Positions 9,124-21,084 are shown, counted from the stretch's first letter. The stretch is DNA of 64,000 bases from Monoplex corrugatus (GCA_030674185.1 JAPXFY010000022.1:36969040-37033039); one strand, 5' to 3'. Numbers and translations: made by a program. Notes: generated by a model from the sequence alone, not told the origin.

Positions 9124-9130
9124 TATAAAA
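9124..9130 (+). promoter_or_regulatory. TATA box ahead of the second PC4-like gene
   Basis: TATAAAA lies 107 bp before the ATG at 9237. The LINE insertion ends only about 50 bp upstream of it. Confidence 0.5.
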
Positions 9131-9236
9131 GTAGAGTCACATCCCGACTCGATACCATTTCTGTTTTTTGCGACTGATTGAAACATCTTCTTTATACATT
9201 CGGCTGCTGCCTACGTTTCTTTCCTCTCATAAAGGT

Positions 9237-9455
9237 ATGGGTGCTTTTATTTCACCCCCTACCGTGACAAACTGACAGCTTTTGGTGACAAGTCTACCCG
9301 TCTCTGTGTATCAGAATGGAATAACGAAGCTCCCTTACACATCCACAGATACAAAATGGTTGGCGCAGGTTCAGAAAAAAAAATTTTCTACGAAGAAAGG
9401 AATTTGTTTGAATGAAGAAGAACTCGACGCTATGATTCAGGTTATAGACAGATGA
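9237..9455 (+). pseudogene. Second PC4-like small protein, broken
   Basis: The ATG at 9237 opens MGAFISPPTVTN and meets a TGA at 9273-9275. The frame then reads LPVSVYQNGITKL and later STKKGICLNEEELDAMIQVI, ending at TGA 9453-9455. The KKGICLNEEEL segment resembles the KKGISLxxEQW turn and helix of PC4 proteins. Between them another frame holds LHIHRYK, which fits the missing IxIRxY strand, so a local frame slip around 9320-9390 is likely. The identification rests on two short motifs and on analogy with the gene at 7643. Confidence 0.5.
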
Positions 9456-9479
9456 AAAAAATCTATCCAGACGAGAGTG

Positions 9480-9743
9480 ATTTTATACCACAATCAACAA
9501 TGTTTAAAATGTGTGTTTTTCTTCTTCTTCTTCTTCTTTTTAATGTATTGTGTATATAATAGTTGCTGGTTTGTTTCAGCTTGTATAGATATACATGTAT
9601 ATATAGTTTTGCTTTTTTACTCAAATAGGAATGACTTTGTTTTTTTTTTTTACAATCATTGCATGACTATTTTTTTATGTGATCACTTGTTTTTGATTTT
9701 GTTTTAGCTTGTGTATGTGAACAGAAAGTACGAGTGAGAAAGA

Positions 9744-9787
<44 letters not shown>

Positions 9788-9792
9788 AGAGC

Positions 9793-9835
<43 letters not shown>

Positions 9836-10033
9836 GACAGAGAGAGTGAGAAATACCATTAGTATAGTACTGTGACATTTTGTGAACAATACAGATGATT
9901 GTTATATAAACCGTGTAATTGTACCGATAATCGGCATGATGTGTCATCAGAAGTCAATGCACCGTATTTCTGTGTATATATATATAATCTAATCATAAAT
10001 AAATATATATATGAAAATAAATAAAATGAGACC

Positions 10034-10096
<63 letters not shown>

Positions 10097-10215
10097 TGTG
10101 TGTGTGTGTGTGCCATGTGTGTGTGTGTGTGTGTTTGAGAGTGTGTGTGCGCGTGTGTGTGTGTATGTTGTTAAGTGTACGTGCGTGTGCTTTTCATAAT
10201 TTGATTTTTTTTTAA
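9480..10215. repeat. Gene-free stretch with (GA)n, (ACAG)n, (TA)n and (TG)n microsatellites
   Basis: Contains a TTC run (9521-9540), (GA)n at about 9745-9790, a GACA run at 9793-9835, TA-rich sequence near 9975-10010 and (TG)n from 10035 to about 10165. Open frames here are repeat artefacts. Confidence 0.9.
9726..10100 (+). repeat. First copy of a direct duplication (partner 10572-10935)
   Basis: From AAGTACGAGTGAGAAAG to the (TG)n array this segment repeats at 10572. The best-kept part is about 9850-9975 against 10590-10715, differing by a few substitutions. Each copy has different microsatellites at the same sites. Confidence 0.85.
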
Positions 10216-10221
10216 TTACAC

Positions 10222-10583
10222 ATGGCTAGGGTCAAAAAAACGTTTGAATATGCTTATTGTCCGGCATCGTTTTCAACCAAATTTAATCAAAAAAGACATA
10301 TCAAGAAAGAACATAATAACGTACACGTTTACGCCTGTACAAAATCGCCTACTACTTCAGAAAACAATACCACCTGCTCTTATTGTGGAAAAATGTTTAC
10401 AAACAAAATAAAACCAGACATATCAAAGAAAAACGCTCTGAAAATGTTGTTCATCGATGCCACCTATGCAACAAAAGCTTCGTGAGAAAGGAACATTTGG
10501 CAAGGCACCTTGAAACCCACGCCGCAAGATCAACAAAAACAGCCAACCAACGACAAGAGATCTTTTTCTTCAAGTACGAGTGA
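10222..10583 (+). pseudogene. C2H2 zinc-finger protein of the Polinton, frameshifted
   Basis: Starts MARVKKTFEYAYC. Finger 1 has Y in place of the first cysteine (YAYC for CAYC), then HIKKEH. Finger 2 begins CSYCGKMFTN and is cut by a frameshift in the A-rich stretch at about 10405-10425. The other frame supplies RHIKEK and a perfect third finger, CHLCNKSFVRKEHLARHLETH. The frame ends at a TGA at 10581-10583, whose neighbourhood is the start of the direct duplication. It would bind DNA or RNA. Whether it is an original Polinton gene or was captured cannot be told from the sequence. Confidence 0.75.
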
Positions 10584-10708
10584 GAAAGAGTGAGAGATGT
10601 CATTAGTATGGTACTGCGACATTTTGTGAACAATACAAATGATTGTTATATGACCCGTGTAACTGTACCGATAATCGGCATGATGTGTTATTAGAAGTCA
10701 ATGCACCG

Positions 10709-10772
<64 letters not shown>

Positions 10773-10870
10773 ATATATATATATATATATATACATATAT
10801 ATAGTATGTATGTATTTATTTATTATGTATATCTGTCATAAATAAACTAAAAATAGAAAAATGACCGTGT

Positions 10871-10935
<65 letters not shown>
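10572..10935 (+). repeat. Second copy of the direct duplication, with (CT)n, (TA)n and (TG)n
   Basis: Partner of 9726-10100, about 846 bp downstream. (CT)n lies at 10714-10770, (TA)n to about 10800, and (TG)n from 10864 on. Confidence 0.85.
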
Positions 10936-10939
<4 letters not shown>

Positions 10940-10976
10940 TGAAGGTTGTGTGTGTGAATGTGAGTGTGTGTATGTA

Positions 10977-11032
<56 letters not shown>

Positions 11033-11092
11033 GTGTGTGTGTGGTGTGTGTGGTGTTGTGTGGGTGCGTGTGAGCCCGCGCGTGCTTAAACA
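10936..11092. repeat. (TG)n microsatellite with interruptions
   Basis: Almost pure TG repeats with scattered A, T and C changes. Confidence 0.95.
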
Positions 11093-11670
11093 TTACAGTT
11101 GATGACAAAAAAATCAAACAAACATGAATACATAGAAATAATCACATTAGAAATTAAAGAACATTTTCTAGATAAAACATACCTACGGCAATAGTTTCTT
11201 TAATTGTGAATGCTTCATGTCAAAATGTCTTCAAGTTTTTCACATTTTCATTTTTTAAGGACATAAGTAAACTAAACCTGCATGCGTTTTGTGTTTTTAA
11301 ATACCTGTAGGCTATAATGTTTTCTCTAAGTTATTCAAGAAAGGAATGCAAAATCGGATAAAATTCAGCTTCTGTGAATATGTGTACATACATAATAGCC
11401 ACAGTGAATAATACCCGTCACTACTGTGCCTATATTTGTAAAACGTTCAGCACATCTAATATTCTGTAACGAAATCTGGTCATCATAAATTTTAAGCAAA
11501 CACATTTGCATATTGTACAAAGAATTAACATTTAGCTTTTTTTTTTAAGCTTGGGCTATTTTGCACGTGTTCAGTCCAGTTTTGCCGCCTACAATCAATC
11601 GATCGTTATTAAAACACACACCACACACACAAAACAGCTACTCTCCCAACATCTTGGTTCATAAGAGGGA
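11093..11670. other. AT-rich non-coding stretch inside the Polinton
   Basis: No coding signal on either strand. No trace of polymerase B motifs was found here. Confidence 0.5.
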
Positions 11671-11680
11671 GGGAAGACAA

Positions 11681-11711
<31 letters not shown>

Positions 11712-11714
11712 GAC

Positions 11715-11745
<31 letters not shown>

Positions 11746-11795
11746 GACAGACAGACAGACAGAGAGACAGAGACAGGGAAGAGAGAGACATGGGC
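11671..11795. repeat. (GA)n/(GACA)n microsatellite
   Basis: Run of AGAGAG and GACAGA units. Confidence 0.95.
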
Positions 11796-12429
11796 CAGTT
11801 GGTTGAAAATTTGCCCCTGTCTTGTCATACACGTATTGAATACGTGTTATGGTTCTGTTTTCGTGTTTATCTTCTTCCTGCTTGCTTGAACGTGGGCGGC
11901 CACACTTTGTTTTGATTGAAATAATCTTAAACACTGAAACTAACAACAAGGTGAGCATGAAGTTGCTGAGACTAATCGGCTATCATAGCGCTACCTTCCA
12001 ACAATGAATAACAAATGACAATCTATCTGAGCTTCTTGTTGTATGGGAGGTGGAATGTGTTTGGGATGCTAATCTTGAAGATATCATTCAAATATTATAT
12101 ATGAAGAAAGCCTTTATTTCCTCCAGGCTACGTCGATTGCCAACCGTGGAAAAAACATTGTACGTGAAAACATTGGGAAGGAGGAGAGGAAAGGCGATTC
12201 TTGTCATTTACTGAGCAGATAGCATTTCCAGCCTTCGTTGTTTTATCCTCCTCCTCTCCTCTTCTTCTTTCGTCGGTTGTCTACATGGTCAAACCGCATC
12301 TAGCTATCATTGTGATAGTTTTTCACCCAGTTCTTGCAGTTATCACAGAGCTTAGTTGTCGGTGGAGCTGTAGCCGGCTATGCCTCTGTCACTCCACTTG
12401 ACACAGGCAACATCTTCTCAGAGAAAAAA
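11796..12429. other. Non-coding stretch before the SINE
   Basis: No gene or repeat recognised. This is where the right arm of an intact Polinton would be expected to carry genes. Confidence 0.45.
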
Positions 12430-12661
12430 GTGGCAGAATGGTTCAAACGTTCGCCTGCCAATAACTAAACTCCAGGTTCCAGGGATCGCTCCCCGTATAG
12501 GCCTCAACTTTTCTCCACAGTTTGATCGAAAAATTGAACTAAACGTCCAGTCCTTCGAAAGGAGACAAAAAACGAGTCAGACCCGATTGCCTTCTGGCTG
12601 CGCACGCTAAAAGATCCCAAGGCAGTTAAAAATCGTGACGAGCAGGGCATTGAACAGCTGC
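12430..12661 (+). mobile_element. tRNA-derived SINE (family A), 3'-truncated at the Polinton inverted repeat
   Basis: Begins GTGGCAGAATGGTTCAAACG (A-box-like) with a B-box-like GGTTCCAGGGATCG about 50 bp on, as in the copies at 48101 and 59558. It matches those copies until AGGGCATTG and then stops exactly where the right inverted repeat begins. Confidence 0.85.
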
Positions 12662-13059
12662 TTGGGGTGAGCCCATCTTGGATCCATCTCTGTTTTTGTT
12701 TTTTTAATATCACCTCTCTTATATACCTCTCCTCATAAGCTAACCTATTCATTTCCCAACTCTGTGACTTGATCAGGCCAAAAGCAGTCCCTGACAAAAG
12801 GTCGTTTCGATCTTATAACCGTGATAAATACCGCCATTAGTGTCGTTGTCATTATGGTTATCTAGCTCAGTCTCAATATTATGCTCTAGTGACTCCATAA
12901 CCTGATCTGACTCGGTGACCTTGTGCCTTGGTAAACCCGCTAACCTTATACCCTGGTGACCTCATGACCCTGGAGACTTCCTGACCTAGGAGCAGGAGCA
13001 ATCCCCATCCTGGAGCAATCCACATCCTTGAGGGGTGAGATATCGAGAATTATACTACT
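12662..13059 (-). repeat. Right terminal inverted repeat of the Polinton
   Basis: Reverse complement of 1300-1681, including an antisense copy of the ATPase N-terminal codons. It contains a 17-bp duplication lacking on the left, and ends CTACT at 13059. Confidence 0.92.
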
Positions 13060-13065
13060 TCCGCA
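13060..13065. repeat. Right 6-bp target-site duplication of the Polinton (TCCGCA)
   Basis: Identical to 1294-1299. Confidence 0.9.
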
Positions 13066-13118
13066 CCCTCGCGTTTTTTCTGGTTAAAACTGTTAACATA
13101 CTGACGCATAACGCATAA

Positions 13119-13399
13119 CAAGAATGTCAGTCAGCCTGCAATGCCAGGTACTCAGGCTTCAGGGCGACAGGAAGACCATGCCGGCAGTGGAGTGACGGAG
13201 TCTCGGACTATGATGCTCCTCCACACCTCCCGTTTTGCCGCGGATTGTCGGCTTCATCTCTCTATAACGTCTTCCCGGTACAAGTCTCCGGACCAAAGAA
13301 AGTTTACCAACTGCTCCGAAACAATGAAGTGCTCACTCGTAGACTGATTCCCCTCCGTAGACGTAAACGTTTCAATCCCACCCGCACTACTTTCTAATC
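13119..13399 (+). other. Unidentified open frame without ATG, basic C-terminus
   Basis: A frame of 93 codons is open from just after a TAA at 13116-13118 to TAA 13397-13399. It contains GRPCRQWSDGVSDYDAPP, then FPVQVSGPKKVYQLL, and ends with the arginine-rich RRLIPLRRRKRFNPTRTTF. It has no in-frame ATG. Residue use looks protein-like, and it may be a terminal exon or a relic of a mobile-element gene. It lies 54 bp outside the Polinton. The family is not recognised. Confidence 0.4.
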
Positions 13400-13775
13400 T
13401 CTCCACGAACATGACCAAACTTTGTTGTCTCTTTCGAGAAAATACGGTTGTGTGAAAGGAAGCATACCTTTCTATTCCTTTTGGTACTTACTTATTCGGC
13501 TAAGATATTACTAAGAGTCAGAAGAATGTGACATGTTTTTCCATTTACTGGGTCGTGGAATTCCTTTCATGTGACGTACACAAACGTGCAAAATATGTTG
13601 ACAATGAAGTAGTCTTTTGAAGAAATCCATTCCATGAGCTAGCTTGTACACCAATAAGATACGATAGTCACGCGTATCATTTCCATAACGCAGAAAGCTC
13701 AGTTAGCATCATTTTTCTCTCACAAAAATAAACACAAATTCAGATAAGATACAAGCAAACAACTCAAAATCTGAC
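13400..13775. other. Non-coding stretch, presumably intron of the astacin gene
   Basis: No exon with a fitting phase and no repeat were found between the open frame at 13399 and the thrombospondin exon. Confidence 0.45.
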
Positions 13776-13949
13776 CTTGACAGCTGTCTGTGTTGCAACT
13801 GGCGATTTCCTGGTCGTGGCCTTGACATGGACGACCATTGCCGATAGGGGGCGGGCTATCGCATTTTCGATAGCGGTACTTCCGGCCAGCGCCACAAGAT
13901 CTGCTGCATTGGCCCCAATCCGTCCATAAACCCCAATCTCCATCAATGT
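13776..13949 (-). CDS. Astacin gene exon: second thrombospondin type 1 repeat
   Basis: Reads [20 protein letters not shown] and ends [10 protein letters not shown], with the WxxW, CSxSCG and terminal CxxxxC of TSP1 repeats. It is a 174-nt exon of phase 1-1, bounded by AACAG/ and /GTCAGA. A following exon has not been found. Confidence 0.9.
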
Positions 13950-13998
13950 CTGTTATACAACCACACACACACACACACACACCACACACACACACACA

Positions 13999-14033
<35 letters not shown>

Positions 14034-14445
14034 GGCACATTTGATTGTTCCATGTTGCTGATTTCATGACATTATCCATCAAAAAGCCAATGACTTCTAA
14101 TACTATCGCTTACTGACTGGTCTCTGCAACTTCATTTGTATCTCTCTGTTTGTAATACTCAAGGAACTCAGCTTTGTATTGATAACAGAACCAATAATAA
14201 TGGTACACGTAACTTGCACGTACATGTGATCATTTTCACGTTTTTCAGCAACAACAACAAAAATGTTTGCTCAGTAACAAATACTTGTTTGTATTGCTGG
14301 CTATATGTATGTTAGGAGATTACATTCCCTTCATCCCTCTTGCAATGAATCTTTGTTGTAAATGGACCCTTCATTCATTCAACTGATTTTATTCATTCAT
14401 TGATCCATTGATTTATTCGCTCATTCTCTATTTAACACTATTAAC

Positions 14446-14520
<75 letters not shown>

Positions 14521-17500
14521 CACGTACATCTCCTCTATCTCTCTCTCTCTCTCCTTCTATGTCTCTTTGTCTCTATCTTTATCTGTCTGTCCGACTGTCT
14601 TTCTGCCTCTCTCTCTCTCTCTCTCTCTGTTTCTCTGTGTGAGTGTGTGTGTGTGTGTGCTGTCCGTCTCTCTCCCCCTCCCCCACCTCTCTCTCACTTG
14701 TTCGTATTCATTAGCGTTAAAGTATGTGGTAAGAAATGCAATAAGACATGTAGAAAACAACTGGACATCTTTAATTCAAATAGTTTCAACAGTTTTGCAT
14801 CGTCAAATTGTGTGTTGGTTTGCATACGTACATGTGTATATAAATGTATAACTACTTTTTTTATACAGGCATATGTGTGACTATGCAGATGCATAACTAG
14901 TTCGTTTTATACAGGCATATGTGTGACTACGCAGATGCATAACTAGTTCGTTTTATACAGGCATATGTGTGACTACGCAGATGCATAACTTGTTTGTTTT
15001 ATACAGCCAAATCGTTTTGTTATCTCTCTCAGTGTCTGCACAAAATGTTTCTTTTGTTGGACCATATTTTTTGTCTGAATATTAGGAACAGAAGATGTGT
15101 ACGTTCGCTAATGTGCTAATATCTATTCCGATTGAAAGACAGTTTTATAGTTCTCTGTCTCACCTTTACTGAAGGAGTACACATTCATAGCCGTTGAGCT
15201 TCCTTTCCCGTTACGACTACAAGTAGACGAGGGCCCGTACGTGCTGAACGTGCTATGAGCCTGAGGGCCCGTCAAACACATCCCTCCGTCTGTTAAAGCG
15301 AAGACCAGGTGACCCATTGAGGTGGCCACATCTGCACAACGTCGCACGGCCGCCACACGGAAGCGGTATGTGTTTTTGACCAGTGGGTCAAGGCCTTCCA
15401 CACTAGGGATGGCAAAGCTGGAGGGTTCGTTGGTCCAGCATCCCAGAGATACTGCAACTGAGAGGCGTGTTGGCTTTTGTGATCAATGATGATAGCTAAC
15501 TTACTAGAACCAACCAACCAGTTAAACTACTACTACAACAACAACAACTACTACTAATACCACTAGTGCTACTACTACTCTTAAATAATAATGATACTAC
15601 TACTACTACTACTATTACTACTACTACTACTGATAATGATAATAATCATGATAAAAGATTTAAAAAGTTCAACATCCCAGGAAGCAAGCTCTAAAGCACT
15701 TTGCACTTTACAGAAAACAGAATTATAAAGGCATAAATCAACGATAAATCAATAATATCAACATGATATCATTTAGAACGAGAAAACAAAACGACAGGAA
15801 ACAAAAAATGCTAATATGAACACATATGCAATATAACAACTCACAGACACACGCAGACACACACATACACACACTAACCAACTGACTAGACTAATTAATT
15901 AGTTAACCAATCAACTAAATAATTAATTGACTATTGTACTAACAAACGAACGACACATTCATTTAGTCATTCATTCACCCACCCACTCGCTATTTAACAA
16001 GCAACATCAGTTGACTCTTTGTCAAACAAATTAAATCATTAACAACACGATCTATGGAGTTTTCATGAAGATGATGATGTTCATACTGATACACATACTA
16101 CAATATTACCATACGATTGAAAGCTATGACAGTGACTGAGGCAAGGGCGTCGACAGCAATGATAACGAGAAAAGGACGATTTTGATGATGAAGAGGAGGA
16201 AGATGGTGGTGACGACGACAAAGACAACGAAGACAACGAAGAAGAAAAAGAAGAAGAAGAAGAAGAAGAAGAAGAAGAAGAAGAAGAAGAAGAAGATGAT
16301 GATGATGATGGTGATGATGATGATGATGCATATCATGGTAACGAACGAGAAAGACGAAAGAGACAAAATATGGTTTTTATAGCGGGGACGATCGCATAAA
16401 AATGAACACTAGAAGCATTATCATGATGATGCTTTGCAGGGCTACATTACAGTAAGTATACACTCAATATTCCACAACGAAAGACCTGCATGTCGAATAC
16501 TCGTACATGCACATGAAGTATACGCACATGTACACATAAGCAGCTGATAAAATAGTACCACGCACGATACCTTGACAAGGTGGTGGGCATGTTTGAAACT
16601 CTTGACTATCCCCAGGACAAAAGCTGTGGTCAGGATTCAAACAATAACGGTAACGGAAGTGACGACACTGCATGCCGCAATCAGACCACGCGCTCCACCC
16701 CGTCCAGCCAATGGGAGGCCGCGTTACAACAACTGACGGGTTTGTAACCGGCACATCAGTTGGCTGAGATGGCATAGTAATCACATCGGGAATTGTCAGG
16801 TCTGTAAGACGAAGAAAAGCTCAAGTTCAGTGAAGATTACATCAAAACGAGGAATCAGTCAGCGTTTCAGCCGGTAGAAAGCCAAACAGGTAACTAATCA
16901 AACACTTTGCAATCAGTGACGGCACCAGTTTATCAGTCAACCATCTAAATCAAACCAAAACAACAGCACCAGTCACCATGGCAAAATGGTGAACGGTCCT
17001 AGGTTTAAACCTCCACCGTCCAAAAGAATTATTGTGGGATTTTTTCTGTCCTTGGTAACTCCCACCCATAATTGAACGTGTTATGGGTCGACTTGGAAGA
17101 CTTGAACCACAGAAAATAATCCCATCCACTTTATGGATGGTTCATTGGGAATGTTCCGTAAATTTTCTGACCAACATTGCAAAATAACATGGAGTTATAG
17201 CTGTCCCTGTCATAACACATACATATAACATGGAGTTATAGCTGTTATAACACATACATATAACATGGAGTTATAGCTGTCCCTGTCATAACACATACAT
17301 ATAACATGGAGTTATAGCTGTCCCTGTCATAACACATACATATAACATGGAGTTATAGCTGTTACATCACATACATATAACATGGAGTTATAGCTGTCCC
17401 TGTCACATCACATACATATAACATGGAGTTATAGCTGTCCCAGTCACATCACATACATATAACATGGAGTTATAGCTGTCCCTGTCACATCACATACATA

Positions 17501-20500
17501 TAACATGGAGTTATAGCTGTCCCTGTCATAACACATACATATAACACAGAGTTATAACTGTCCCTGTCACATCACATACAATATAACATGGAGTTATAGC
17601 TGTCCCGTCACATCACATACATATAACATGGAGTTATAGCTGTCCCTGTCACATCACATACATATAACATGGAGTTATAGCTGTCCCTGTCATAACACAT
17701 ACATATAACATGGAGTTATAGCTGTCCCTGTCACATCACATACATATAACATGGAGTTATAGCTGTCCCTGTCATAACACATACATATAACATGGAGTTA
17801 TAACTGTCCCTGTCACATCACATACATATAACATGGAGTTATAGCTGTCCCTGTCACATCACATACATATAACATGGAGTTATAGCTGTCCCTGTCACAT
17901 CACATACATATAACATGGAGTTATAGCTGTCCCTGTCACATCACATACATATAACATGGAGTTATAGCTGTCCCTGTCATAACACATACATATAACAGAG
18001 TTATAGCTGTCCCTGTCATAACACATACATATAACATGGAGTTATAACTGTCCCTGTCACATCACATACATATAACACAGTGTTATAGCTGTCCCTGTCA
18101 CAACACATACATATAAACATGGAGTTATAACTGTCCCTGTCACATCACATACATATAACATGGAGTTATAGCTGTCCCTGTCACATCACATACATATAAC
18201 ATGGAGTTATAGCTGTCCCTGTCACATCACATACATATAACATGGAGTTATAGCTGTCCCTGTCATAACACATACATATAACATGGAGTTATAGCTGTCC
18301 CAGTCACATCACATACATATAGCATGGAGTTATAGCTGTCCCTGTCACATCACATACATATAACATGGAGTTATAACTGTCCCTGTCACATCACATACAT
18401 ATAACATGGAGTTATAGCTGTCCCTGTCACATCACATACATATAGCATGGAGTTATAACTGTCCCTGTCACATCACATACATATAACATGGAGTTATAGC
18501 TGTCCCAGTCACATCACATACATATAGCATGGAGTTATAACTGTCCCTGTCACATCACATACATATAACATGGAGTTATAGCTGTCCCTGTCACATCACA
18601 TACATATAACATGGAGTTATAGCTGTCCCTGTCATAACACATACATATAACATGGAGTTATAGCTGTCCCAGTCTCAACACATACATATAACATGGAGTT
18701 ATAGCTGTCCCTGTCACATCACATACATATAACATGGAGTTATAGCTGTTACATCACATACATATAACACAGAGTTATAGCTGTCCCTGTCACATCACAT
18801 AATATAACATGGAGTTATAGCTGTCCCTGTCATAACACATACATATAACACAGAGTTATAACTGTCCCTGTCACATCACATACATATAACATGGAGTTAT
18901 AGCTGTCCCTGTCACATCACATACATATAACATGGAGTTATAGCTGTCCCTGTCACATCACATACATATAACATGGAGTTATAGCTGTCCCTGTCATAAC
19001 ACATACATATAACATGGAGTTATAGCTGTCCCTGTCATAACACATACATATAACATGGAGTTATAGCTGTCCCTGTCATAACACATACATATAACATGGA
19101 GTTATAGCTGTCCCTGTCCAAACACATACATATAACATGGAGTTATAGCTGTCCCTGTCACAACACATACATATAACATGGAGTTATAGCTGTCCCTGTC
19201 ATAACACATACATATAACATGGAGTTATAGCTGTCCCTGTCACATCACATACATATAACATGGAGTTATAGCTGTCCCTGTCACATCACATACATATAAC
19301 ATGGAGTTATAGCTGTCCCTGTCACATCACATACATATAACATGGAGTTATAACTGTCCCTGTCATAACACATACATATAACACAGAGTTATAGCTGTCC
19401 CTGTCATAACACATACATATAACACAGAGTTATAGCTGTCCCAGTCATAACACATACATATAACAGAGTTATAGCTGTCCCTGTCATAACACATACATAT
19501 AACATGGAGTTATAGCTGTCCCTGTCATAACACATACATATAACAGAGTTATAGCTGTCCCTGTCACAACACATACATATAACATGGAGTTATAGCTGTC
19601 CCTGTCATAACACATACATATAACATGGAGTTAAAACTGTCGCAGTCACAACACAGCACTGACCACATCGGTATAGCTTGTTGATCTTCTGAATGTCACG
19701 AGGACTAAAGCCATCTCTCTGGCCCAAGTTGGCAAAGGGATCAGTCTTGGGCAGGATGGTGGGCTGACCGTTGAAGGTGAAGGCCGTACGCGAGTAGTGC
19801 ATGATGGACTCATAGTCGTACTGGACACCTAAAGTGTCCACCAGGTCTACTGGCAGACGATCAAAGTTCCGCTCCTTGCCTGTTGACACATGCCACAAAG
19901 TAGTTTTTGTTACCAGTCGCTGTGATGTACAGTGTAGTCGTTGGTACAACGGACGCCCGATTAGAAGTTGTGGATTTGAATCCTTATTAGTCCTTTCAAA
20001 ATCACTGCAAGATTTTTCAGTCCCAACTGACTTTCATCCACAGTTGAGCGTGCTAAGTGCTCATTGGGAAGACTGAAATCACACAGTTCAGCCTTATCCT
20101 CTTCATCAATGGAGGTGATGCTCAAATCTCCTGACCAGCACCTCAGGTGTCTGTATCTCTCTGGCCTGATTGACGCCAGGATATGTTATGATTAAGTGTA
20201 GACTATAGCCCTGTCACGCAGTATTAATCCTAGATGGAACTCCACGACATCATGGTTATCAGCCTCATCGTAACTATCATCACAGCATTCTACCTGGATG
20301 AAACACTGTCTATGGAAGCCCATGTCAAACAGTTGTGCCGTACTCTGTACTATCAGCTACGCAGAATAGGTAAGATTCGCTCCTTCCTTTCCACTGATGC
20401 TACCAACAAGCTTGCTGTCTCTTTCATACTATCTAGATTGGACTATTGTAACTCTCTATTCGCAGGTCTCCATGACAATCAACTATTTAAACTTCAGCGC

Positions 20501-21021
20501 ATACAGAACCACGCGGCTCGCCTTGTTCTCCGCAAGCCCAGGCGTGAGAGTGCAAAATCTCTGCTTAGAACACTTCATTGGCTCCCGGTAAAGGCTAGGA
20601 TTCAATATAAAGTTGCCTGTCTCTGCTTTCAGTGTATCTATCACGAGAACATGCCATCCTATCTTGCCAACCTCCTGCAGGGTTACAAACCTTCTCGAAC
20701 GCTCCGCTTTTCTGACACCTCACTGTTGACTGTTCCTCGCTTCTCTCTAGACACCTTTGGTAAAATATCTTTCTCTGTCTTTGGCCCAAATGTATGGAAC
20801 TCTCTACCACTGTCTCTCAGAAAAACTAAGTGTTTCTCAACCTTCAAACGGCACCTGAAAACCCACCTCTTTCAAACTCATCTAACCTGAAGAGCTTAGT
20901 TGGCAAGTCTGTCATCAGACTAATCTCTCCTGCCTGTATAACAGTATTTTGTATAAGGGCCTATAGAGCAAGGTGTGTGTGTGTGCGTGCATGTGTGTAT
21001 GTGTGTGTGTGTGTGCGCGGC

Positions 21022-21084
<63 letters not shown>

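Larger units (their letters stand above)
1300..13059 (+). mobile_element. Polinton/Maverick (adinto-like) virus-transposon, complete ends, decayed interior
   Basis: The element is 11.76 kb long. Both ends start AGTAG and form inverted repeats of about 0.4 kb, with a perfect 6-bp target duplication outside. Inside, all on the + strand, are packaging ATPase, integrase with chromodomain, penton-like and double-jelly-roll capsid proteins, a pVI/pX-like protein and an adenain-like protease, which is the morphogenesis set of Polintons. Gene borders are compact (ATG overlapping TAA at 2591-2595 and 5789-5793; 13-nt overlap at 4272-4284), as in a virus. Nearly every gene has stops or frameshifts. The protein-primed DNA polymerase B expected of autonomous Polintons is not visible. 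A 5'-truncated LINE (8643-9066), a truncated SINE (12430-12661) and several microsatellites occupy the right arm. The element is an endogenous relic unlikely to make particles. Confidence 0.95.

Noticed and set aside
12430..12500. A tRNA gene at the GTGGCAGAATGG...GGTTCC segments (also 48101 and 59558)
   Set aside because: The boxes belong to dispersed SINE copies; no paired acceptor stem could be found.
8100..12661. A degenerate DNA polymerase B in the right arm of the Polinton
   Set aside because: No frame in any part of this region gave polymerase motifs such as YxDTDS or a terminal-protein-like segment.
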